Both the position numbers and the translations under genes were made by a program. From an uncultured Lachnospiraceae bacterium (GTDB taxonomy: Bacteria; Bacillota; Clostridia; Lachnospirales; Lachnospiraceae), in assembly GCA_900553305.1 (NCBI GenBank), contig USDI01000044.1, positions 1 to 13,561 on the forward strand: a stretch of DNA of 13,561 nt. Reading direction: 5' to 3'. Within the stretch, counting starts at the first letter, position 1, and each line of letters begins with the position of its first letter. The notes under the pieces are model-generated. The model was not told the DNA's origin and did not search any database. It worked only from the letters and a program-made list of their open reading frames with translations. Shown one piece after another: positions 1 through 5,523 of this stretch.

Positions 1-180
1 TTTATATTTCTCTATTTTCTATTTCAGTATTTATATAATTATATTTCGGTATTTTAATAATTTTATATTTTATAATTCTTATATTTTGCAATTTATATAT
101 TGGGTTATTTCAATATCCTGTATTTCTGCATTTCCATATTATTCAATTAACATATAGGACATTCAACCAATAAAGATTCG
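1..180. repeat. AT-rich non-coding stretch with degenerate TATTTC-type repeats
   Basis: The first 120 bases are only about 15% G+C by my count, against roughly 45% in the neighbouring genes. No frame is open for a credible length. The word TATTTC or a near match recurs at 5, 13, 20, 42, 82, 106 and 121. The best pair is TATTTCAGTATT at 20 and TATTTCGGTATT at 42, a 22-base offset. Spacing elsewhere is irregular, so this is a degenerate repeat rather than a clean tandem array. It lies downstream of the 188-residue membrane protein gene and is cut by the window edge. It may be an intergenic spacer, a decayed element or an AT-rich regulatory tract of a gene outside the window; the sequence does not decide. 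Confidence 0.5.
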
Positions 181-194
181 TACATCACCCAAAG

Positions 195-761
195 TTATAA
201 GGTGATTTCATATAACAAGACGCGGACCTCATCTTCTTTTTCTGGATTCCGCTCCGGCTGTGCTTCGGAACGGTTCTTTAACTGTTCGCAGTATTTCTTA
301 AGGTCTTTCGTTAAGGTAATGGTATAATCCTTGAAGCCGCCCTGCTTTAACATGGTCTGTAAATGAGTAACTGCGGCGTCGAGGTCACACTTCCCGTTCT
401 CGGAAAAGCCCAGAATGACCTTGCCATCCACGACCATATGACTGATCGGAAAATTCTTCTGATAGGATGTGAAATAAAGGTCACACATACCGATCAGACG
501 GCCCTCACAGGGTTTGATCTGCTCATAGGCCTCACTGCTGCAGCCCTTCGCCCGGCAGAGCATAATCATATTGACAATGCTTTTGCAAGCCGGAAGACAT
601 CCAAGCACCGCAACCACGGTTAACAGATTCTTTCTGGTTCCGGTTGTCAGGTAACCGGCCAGAAAAATAGCCAGTGAAATGCCAAAGCAGAGAATTGTCC
701 ATAGAATGGCGTTCCGCTTCTTTTTATCAAGATATCCAAACGTTCCTTTAACTGCTCTCAT
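195..761 (-). CDS. Two-helix membrane protein of unknown function
   Basis: This is a 188-residue protein that I do not recognise as a named family. Two hydrophobic segments lie near the N-terminus (about residues 17-39 and 45-69), flanked by basic residues (DKKKR before the first). They are followed by a soluble part of about 115 residues and a charged tail rich in Glu, Lys and Arg. The positive-inside rule suggests both ends are cytoplasmic with a short outer loop. The start is well supported: GGAGG lies 7 bases upstream, and the ATG overlaps the stop of the HAD phosphatase gene as ATGA, so the two are probably translationally coupled and co-transcribed. No signal peptide cleavage site or catalytic motif is evident. 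Expression is sure enough from the coupling; function is unknown. Confidence 0.85.
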   Translation of the reverse strand: MRAVKGTFGYLDKKKRNAILWTILCFGISLAIFLAGYLTTGTRKNLLTVVAVLGCLPACKSIVNMIMLCRAKGCSSEAYEQIKPCEGRLIGMCDLYFTSYQKNFPISHMVVDGKVILGFSENGKCDLDAAVTHLQTMLKQGGFKDYTITLTKDLKKYCEQLKNRSEAQPERNPEKEDEVRVLLYEITL

Positions 762-1423
762 ATGTTTTCCTCCAGTAACTTCATCACATCTTCATAATCG
801 TGGATATAAAAGTCTGCAAGCTCCTGTTTTTCTTTTGTCTGATGCAGGGAATAAAGATCATGCACGGCACAGACCTTCATGTTGGCGGCTTTCCCTGCCT
901 GGATTCCGGGGATGATATCCTCGAACACAAGGCAGTTTTCCGGTGCTGCTCCACATTGTCTGGCAGCCTCTAAATAAACATCCGGAGACGGCTTGCCCTT
1001 TTTCACCTCGCACCCTGTTACAATGCAGGTAAAGTACCGGGATACTCCAAGGGATTCAAGAACTCCCTCCACAAGGGAACGCTCGTTGCTGGTAGCAATT
1101 CCAAGCCGGATATCGTGATCGGCACAGTACGCGATAAAGCGGTCCGCCCCGTTCTTTAACGGAACCTCATGCAGATATTTATCCCTTGCCATCTGCGTCC
1201 AGTCCGACTTCATCTGTTCAATGCTGTCCGGAATGGAAAAATGTTCTTTAAAGTAAACCGCAGTCTCTGAAAACGACATTCCTTCAATCCTGGACTGCAG
1301 GTCCTCCGGAAGCGGAATGCCAAACCTTCCCAGGTACTCACGGTCAATATCCTTCCAGATCCACATGGAATCCACGAGGGATCCATCCAGATCAAATAAA
1401 ACGGCATCTATATTCTGCAACAT
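758..1423 (-). CDS. HAD-superfamily phosphatase, subfamily IA (beta-phosphoglucomutase-like)
   Basis: This 221-residue haloacid dehalogenase-type hydrolase probably removes phosphate from a small cytoplasmic metabolite. Motif I is DLDGSLVDS at residues 11-19, with Asp11 as the nucleophile and Asp13 as the general acid/base. Motif II is the Thr/Ser in ATSNE (110-114). Motif III is Lys144 in KPSPD. Motif IV is FED (167-169), holding the Mg2+-binding acidic pair. An alpha-helical C1 cap fills roughly residues 18-85, typical of the beta-phosphoglucomutase/phosphoglycolate phosphatase branch. All catalytic residues are present and the length is normal. AGGAG sits 8 bases before the ATG. The gene is divergent from the YlbJ-like gene and overlaps the following membrane protein gene by 4 bases. 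The substrate cannot be read from the sequence, so I give no symbol. Confidence 0.93.
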   Translation of the reverse strand: MLQNIDAVLFDLDGSLVDSMWIWKDIDREYLGRFGIPLPEDLQSRIEGMSFSETAVYFKEHFSIPDSIEQMKSDWTQMARDKYLHEVPLKNGADRFIAYCADHDIRLGIATSNERSLVEGVLESLGVSRYFTCIVTGCEVKKGKPSPDVYLEAARQCGAAPENCLVFEDIIPGIQAGKAANMKVCAVHDLYSLHQTKEKQELADFYIHDYEDVMKLLEENI

Positions 1424-1529
1424 CTGTTATACTCCTGTTCCTTATTATTCATTTCCGTATAGGGATTGCGGCATATCCTGCGCAGCTCAGGCATATGTAA
1501 TAGAATAACACACCTTGCAGGATTCGGAA

Positions 1530-2420
1530 ATGAAACGTTTCTTTTCTTTTTTATTTTTTATGTTTCTGGCAGTATGTATCCTGACTGAGCCGACGGCCTG
1601 TATCGGATACGCCAAGAATGCTCTTTTACTCTGGTTCCTTAAAATCCTGCCAACGTTATTTCCCTTTATGGTGATTTCCGGAATCATCATCAGGATGAAT
1701 CTGACTTCCTATTTTCCTTCGGCAAGCGCCTATGGAATTCTCGTCGGATTCTTCTGCGGTTTCCCGATGGGGGCTTTGACAGCCTGTACCATGTATGAGG
1801 AAAAGCAGATCACACAGAAAGAAGCCGAATACCTGTGTGCCTTTACGAACAATATGGGGCCGGTTTACTTCTGCTCCTATGTGCTGCCAACCCTTGGAAT
1901 TACCAATAAACTCCCTTATCTCATTGCCATGTATGGGATTCCTCTGCTGTATGGACTGGTTTTACGCAAAACCACCTACAAATCCTGTGCCTTTCAAAAG
2001 CTGCCTTCCGGTTCTCCTGTAAGCCTGTTAAATGCGATTGACGCTTCGATTACACAGGCCATCACGTCCATTACCAGACTCGGAGGCTACCTCATTTTAT
2101 TACAGACACTTTATATTCTGCCGGAGCTTCTCATCCGGCTGCTTGGCCGTTTCCCTTTTGTATTCCGGCTTCCTCTTCCGTTCCTCAATGCCTTTCTGTG
2201 CTGCCTGCTTGAAATCACGGGAGGAATTTCAAAAATGAATACCTATCCACCACTTTGGGTACTTGTCCTGCTTCCGCTTGGAGGGCTTTCTTTTATCCTG
2301 CAGGCCGGTTCCATCCTAAAAAATGCGGGACTGTCCATTCCGGTTTATCTGCTGCATAAGCTGATCCAGACCGTACTTATTTTCGCTTTTTATGTCGTAA
2401 TAATCCACGCAGGTTTCTGA
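1530..2420 (+). CDS. ylbJ: YlbJ-like integral membrane protein (nucleoside recognition/Gate family)
   Basis: This is a 296-residue polytopic membrane protein. The segment LPTLFPFMVISGI (40-52), the glycine-rich FFCGFPMGA (74-82) and the following YEE...ITQKEAEYL..FTNNMGP (89-111) match the pattern of YlbJ sporulation membrane proteins, which carry Gate domains. Hydrophobic segments lie around residues 4-20, 32-55, 66-85, 128-145, 184-204, 210-228, 242-262 and 274-294. It is shorter than the roughly 400 residues I expect of YlbJ, so it may be a reduced relative. I chose ATG 1530, because AGGA ends 7 bases upstream at 1522; an in-frame TTG at 1515 is less likely. In B. subtilis ylbJ follows rsmD (ylbH) and coaD (ylbI) and is needed for sporulation; the nearby rsmD and coaD here support the call. 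It is the only plus-strand gene, and its 3' end overlaps the amidase gene by 44 bp. Confidence 0.78.
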   Translation: MKRFFSFLFFMFLAVCILTEPTACIGYAKNALLLWFLKILPTLFPFMVISGIIIRMNLTSYFPSASAYGILVGFFCGFPMGALTACTMYEEKQITQKEAEYLCAFTNNMGPVYFCSYVLPTLGITNKLPYLIAMYGIPLLYGLVLRKTTYKSCAFQKLPSGSPVSLLNAIDASITQAITSITRLGGYLILLQTLYILPELLIRLLGRFPFVFRLPLPFLNAFLCCLLEITGGISKMNTYPPLWVLVLLPLGGLSFILQAGSILKNAGLSIPVYLLHKLIQTVLIFAFYVVIIHAGF

Positions 2421-3591
2421 TCAGCACCATAAGAAGAATCAGTATCAGAAGCACAATTCCGGCGATTGCAACCATAATTCCGATCGAATATCCGCTTGAT
2501 TTTGCAGGCGCTACCGGATCCGCGTGGCTGGCAAAGGCTTCTGCAGTAACTTCGGTATAGGTCTGCTGTTTATCCAAAAGCTCCTCTGCCTTTTGCTGCT
2601 GCATTTCCTGACGCAGCCGTTCCGGGTCTTCGATGGTCCCAGCCTCTATGGTATTGCTTTCTGTAAATTTGTCATATTCATTATAGGCCATGGTCCGCAG
2701 CTCCACTGCGGTATCAAACGGAAGCTGGAACGTAAAGGTATGTTCCGCAGCCGAGACATCCCATTGCTCCGGCCGTGGCCACTCCAATAATTCCGAATAG
2801 GTATTGCCGCCATCGGTACTGACGGCATAATATTGGATATAACTGTCACTGTCTGACGCAGTCATCCGAATCGTTGCCATGCCGGTTTCAGAATCGATAG
2901 CGGTAAGTTCGATTTCATTTACTTCCGGCTCGGTTTCATCCGGCCTTGCAATATCTGCAGGAACCGGGATCTGGGAAACCGGATAACCGGAATAATCGAC
3001 TCCCAGTTCTTCGGATTTCAAGCCAAAATATTTCGCAACAGCTTCGGCATCCCGGATTCCAAGGGCATTTAACGATTCCTCTCCATCGGCTACCGCAAAG
3101 GCATCCTTTGCATGATCCAAATGACAGTGCTCGATTAAGGCACACGGAACATCCATTTCTGCAGAGTACCGTAAGATGCCGTAGTAGTCGGTTCCACGGT
3201 CATTCAGCCTCGTCTTGATGCCACGGGAAAACAAGCCCATATCCGTAAGCTCCTGCATTTCAATCTCCGCAAAAGCAAATCCCCTGCTGTATAATTCCCC
3301 ACGGGACGGCACCCACACTTCCGCACCGTATAAGTTGTGGTTGACGGACAGATTGAAATGAAGACAATACAGAAAATCCGCATTCTTTTCTTTTGCAAAC
3401 GCAACACGGTCTTTGATCGTCATATCCATGTCCACTTCATGCGTCAGATAAACCGTAACATCCTCGAATTTTTCAAGATGCTCCTTCATGGCCTGCGCTA
3501 CAATCGGATTGATTTCTTTTTCTACAAATTCACTATATTCCCCGCCACGGTTCTCGCCACCGTGACCGGGATCTATAACTATAATCGGCAT
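2377..3591 (-). CDS. Zinc-dependent N-acetylmuramoyl-L-alanine amidase (Amidase_3) with C-terminal membrane anchor
   Basis: This 404-residue protein has an Amidase_3 domain that cleaves the bond between N-acetylmuramic acid and L-alanine in peptidoglycan. Zinc ligands are visible as His10 (DPGHGG, 7-12), Glu24 (EKEIN) and His78 (CLHFN). The catalytic Glu is Glu154 in ALIEHCH, where most relatives have E-x-G-F. After the enzyme domain (about 1-195) comes a beta-rich Ig/fibronectin-like region (about 222-320), a Glu/Gln-rich helix (about 323-345) and a transmembrane helix (about 370-391) with a strongly basic tail. There is no signal peptide, and the start cannot move upstream because an in-frame TGA ends one codon before the ATG. 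AGGAG lies 6 bases before the start. Topology is therefore puzzling: the basic tail suggests C-in and an exported N-terminus. The activity call is firm; location and biological role (division, sporulation or germination) are open. Confidence 0.93.
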   Translation of the reverse strand: MPIIVIDPGHGGENRGGEYSEFVEKEINPIVAQAMKEHLEKFEDVTVYLTHEVDMDMTIKDRVAFAKEKNADFLYCLHFNLSVNHNLYGAEVWVPSRGELYSRGFAFAEIEMQELTDMGLFSRGIKTRLNDRGTDYYGILRYSAEMDVPCALIEHCHLDHAKDAFAVADGEESLNALGIRDAEAVAKYFGLKSEELGVDYSGYPVSQIPVPADIARPDETEPEVNEIELTAIDSETGMATIRMTASDSDSYIQYYAVSTDGGNTYSELLEWPRPEQWDVSAAEHTFTFQLPFDTAVELRTMAYNEYDKFTESNTIEAGTIEDPERLRQEMQQQKAEELLDKQQTYTEVTAEAFASHADPVAPAKSSGYSIGIMVAIAGIVLLILILLMVLIRNLRGLLRHKKRK

Positions 3592-3604
3592 CGTTCACTC
3601 CTAT

Positions 3605-3770
3605 GCTAAGCTCAAACTTCGTCTCCGACTCGTTTTCGCTAAGTATTCTACATATACCTGCTGCACTAAATTCGAACTTCGCTTTGCTTGTTCTTATTAA
3701 GTGCCCAGGTATCGTTCGCACTAAGTTCAAACTTCGTCTTCGACTCGTTTTCACTAAGTGCTCTACATAA
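3605..3770. repeat. Three-copy intergenic repeat with hairpin-forming cores
   Basis: Three related units begin at CTAA words at 3606, 3666 and 3721, each followed 24-33 bases later by a second (C/T)TAAGT word (3639, 3697, 3753). Units one (3605-3655) and three (3720-3770) match at 44 of 51 positions, with mostly transition differences; unit two is more diverged. Each unit has an imperfect hairpin core: AAAC..GTC-loop-GAC..GTTT at 3614-3635 and 3729-3750, and GAAC..GC-loop-GC..GTTC at 3674-3693. The outermost A-T pair is replaced by G-C in unit two, a compensatory change that suggests structure matters. The array fills nearly the whole gap between the operon terminator and the amidase ribosome binding site. 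It resembles dispersed intergenic repeats of Clostridia; I cannot name a family. Confidence 0.8.
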
Positions 3771-3799
3771 AAACCGGCCTACCAATCGGTAGGCCGGTT
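3769..3799 (-). terminator. Rho-independent terminator of the recG-to-coiled-coil operon
   Basis: A perfect 12-bp inverted repeat (AACCGGCCTACC at 3772-3783 and its complement at 3788-3799) encloses a 4-base loop. On the minus strand it is followed directly by a run of T (read from the A tract at 3769-3773). It begins only 6 bases past the stop codon of the coiled-coil protein gene, so it ends the seven-gene minus-strand operon and isolates the amidase gene from it. Confidence 0.93.
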
Positions 3800-3805
3800 C
3801 AGGCC

Positions 3806-4420
3806 TTACAACATATCGACATTAATGCTTCCCGTCGTACTTTCCTGAAGATCACCTTCCGGTGCTTCAAACTTATCGGGTTCCGGCGGATTAAGTTCTA
3901 CACGGTTGGAATTCACGACATCATTATAATGATTGAGTCCCGCCATAAAGCTTTCATAATGCTCAGTTGTGGTTTTCATCGTCTGGTTGATGAGCATTTC
4001 CACATTTGCTAAGATATCATCGGTATACTGCATGGCGGCAGACCGGACATTGTTTGCTTCCATGGTCGCATTGTCCAGAATTTCCTGCGCCTGCTTCGTT
4101 GCCATGGTAACCACTTCGTTCGCCTGTGCGTAAGCCTGCTGCATAATTTCATGTTCGTTGATCAACTGGTTGGTATGCAGGGTTGCTTCATTGATCAGGG
4201 CCTCGGCTTTCGCTCTGGCATCATTTAAAATAGCTTCTTTGTTACTGATAATCTTCTGATAACGCTTGATCTCATCAGGGGTTTTCATACGCAGTTCCCG
4301 AAGAAGCTCGTCAATCTCTTCCTTGTTCACAATAATCTTGGTATCGGAAAAGGTCTGATACTTGCAACCATCGATATATTCTTCGATTTCATCAATTAAC
4401 TGTTCAATTCTGCTGCTCAT
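3806..4420 (-). CDS. Coiled-coil protein of the 'V-type ATPase subunit H-like' kind
   Basis: This 204-residue soluble protein is dominated by helical, Ala/Glu/Gln/Asn-rich sequence. The stretch from about residue 48 to 150 has the Ala-rich periodicity of a long coiled coil, resembling the stalk subunits of rotary ATPases (F-type b, V-type H/E). A Pro/Glu-rich acidic tail fills about 178-204. No signal peptide or membrane helix is visible, unlike a true F-type b subunit, and no other ATPase gene is nearby. The 'ATPase subunit' name therefore probably reflects coiled-coil similarity rather than function; a DivIVA-like scaffolding role is an alternative guess. Its ATG overlaps the coaD stop as ATGA, and GGAGG lies 7 bases upstream within the coaD end, so translation is probably coupled. 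It is the last gene of the operon, just before the terminator. Confidence 0.88.
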   Translation of the reverse strand: MSSRIEQLIDEIEEYIDGCKYQTFSDTKIIVNKEEIDELLRELRMKTPDEIKRYQKIISNKEAILNDARAKAEALINEATLHTNQLINEHEIMQQAYAQANEVVTMATKQAQEILDNATMEANNVRSAAMQYTDDILANVEMLINQTMKTTTEHYESFMAGLNHYNDVVNSNRVELNPPEPDKFEAPEGDLQESTTGSINVDML

Positions 4421-4926
4421 TCCATTGCCTCCGGTTCATTTCTTTCTATTCCATATTTGTCATAAATCTGCTTTCCTAAAAAGTTCGGTACACACATGGA
4501 AATATCGCCTCCGAAGCTGGCAATTTCTTTAACGCTCGAAGAACTGAGGTAGGCATATTCCAAACCGGTCGTTAAAAAGACCGTATCCACTGCACCATGG
4601 GAAAGCTTGGCATTTGTCTGGGCTGTCTGAAGTTCATATTCAAAATCGGTGATGGCACGTAAGCCACGGATCACAACATGAACATCTTTCTCTTTTGCAT
4701 AATCTACCAATAAGCCGCTGAAGGATTCCACCTTAACATTCGGAATATCCCTCACCGCTTCTTTTAATATCTTAACACGTTCTTCTACTGAAAACAATGG
4801 TGTCTTTACTTTATTGTTTAAGACACTTACCGTTAATTCGTCAAACATCTGCGCCGCACGGCGGATGACATCGAGGTGTCCGTAATGAACCGGATCAAAG
4901 CTTCCAGGATAAATTGCTTTTTTCAA
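4417..4926 (-). CDS. coaD: Phosphopantetheine adenylyltransferase (CoaD)
   Basis: CoaD transfers AMP from ATP to 4'-phosphopantetheine, making dephospho-CoA, the penultimate step of coenzyme A synthesis in the cytoplasm. The 169-residue product from TTG 4926 has normal length. It begins with the family's YPGSFDP (6-12) and carries the nucleotidyltransferase HxGH motif as HYGH (14-17), RGLR (87-90) and the SSSSVKE signature (128-134). The reading frame continues upstream without a stop into rsmD, giving 363 codons. However, AAGGAG at 4934-4939 lies 7 bases before the TTG, and proteins of this family typically start [12 protein letters not shown], so I place the start there. It corresponds to B. 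subtilis ylbI, next to rsmD (ylbH). The 3' end overlaps the coiled-coil gene by 4 bases. Confidence 0.93.
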   Translation of the reverse strand: MKKAIYPGSFDPVHYGHLDVIRRAAQMFDELTVSVLNNKVKTPLFSVEERVKILKEAVRDIPNVKVESFSGLLVDYAKEKDVHVVIRGLRAITDFEYELQTAQTNAKLSHGAVDTVFLTTGLEYAYLSSSSVKEIASFGGDISMCVPNFLGKQIYDKYGIERNEPEAME

Positions 4927-4939
4927 TTTTCTTCTCCTT
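4924..4939 (-). promoter_or_regulatory. Ribosome binding site and TTG start that separate coaD from rsmD
   Basis: On the minus strand AAGGAG (4939-4934) is followed by 7 bases and then TTG (4926-4924). It lies in the 34-base gap between the restored rsmD stop (4961-4963) and coaD. A good Shine-Dalgarno sequence exactly where CoaD homology begins argues for independent initiation of coaD even though the frame is open across it. Confidence 0.85.
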
Positions 4940-4960
4940 AAGACATTGGGATTCCGTTCC

Positions 4961-5508
4961 CTATTGTCTTTTGATAAATAAATGTTTATTGGTCTTGTAA
5001 TTCCTGAATTGAACGGAAAATTGATTGGTTCTTCTAAGAAATCAAAGGACCGGTCAATTGCGGCTTCTAAAATAATGGTGGTATTTTCGGTAACATACGG
5101 CATATTCCTTAATTCACGGAAAAGCGCCGGTTCAATGCCAAGTGCATACGGAGGATCCATAAAGATGATGGAAACCTCCTTTTCATGGATCTGGTGGACG
5201 CCGGATAAGACCTCTCCCTTAATCAGGGTTGCCCGGTCTGTGAACTTTGTAAACTGTAAATTATCCTGAATGCAGGCAATGGCTTTGGGGTTATTTTCAA
5301 TAAAATAACTGTGCTCTGCCCCACGGCTTAAGGCCTCGATGCCGATTCCGCCGCTTCCTGCAAAGAAATCTGCAAAAACACATCCGGGCACATCCATCTG
5401 GATCATATTAAATAAAGTTTCTTTAATCCGGTCCGTGGTCGGTCGGGTATCCATGGATGCCGGTGTCTTTAACGGAAGGCTGCGCGCCGTTCCTGCAATT
5501 ACTCTCAT
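4961..5508 (-). CDS. rsmD: 16S rRNA (guanine(966)-N(2))-methyltransferase RsmD, with a probable frameshift near its 3' end
   Basis: RsmD uses S-adenosylmethionine to methylate G966 of 16S rRNA (E. coli numbering). Visible landmarks are [10 protein letters not shown] at the start, [10 protein letters not shown] (21-30), the SAM-binding loop FAGSGGIG (49-56) and the catalytic DPPY (118-121). AAGGAGG sits 4 bases before the ATG. The frame is normal up to about residue 160 (FLEE), then reads sequence unlike RsmD and runs on into coaD (stop at 4417). The -1 frame from about 5020 encodes [13 protein letters not shown], the usual RsmD tail, and stops at 4961-4963. Adding one T to the T4 run (A4 at 5017-5020 on the plus strand) would restore a 182-residue protein of normal length. 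The coordinates given assume that repair. The catalytic core is intact, so the encoded readthrough protein may still be active. Confidence 0.88.
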
Positions 5509-5523
5509 AGTTCCTCCTTAACG

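Noticed and set aside
184..206. Hairpin ATCACC/GGTGAT at the end of the 188-residue membrane protein gene
   Set aside because: Only 6 bp with an 11-base loop that includes the stop codon, and no T run follows on the minus strand; not a convincing terminator.
1424..1529. Divergent promoters between the HAD phosphatase and YlbJ-like genes
   Set aside because: Promoters are expected here by layout, but I found no -35/-10 pair with acceptable spacing in either direction, nor a clear sporulation sigma factor motif.
3533..3754. A 73-codon minus-strand frame crossing the repeat array
   Set aside because: It reads through repeat units and the antisense-frame start of the amidase gene; no ribosome binding site and no protein-like character.
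4417..5508. A genuine bifunctional RsmD-CoaD enzyme
   Set aside because: The linker (residues 161-195) does not look like RsmD, the -1 frame holds the proper RsmD tail and stop, and coaD has its own ribosome binding site and TTG start.
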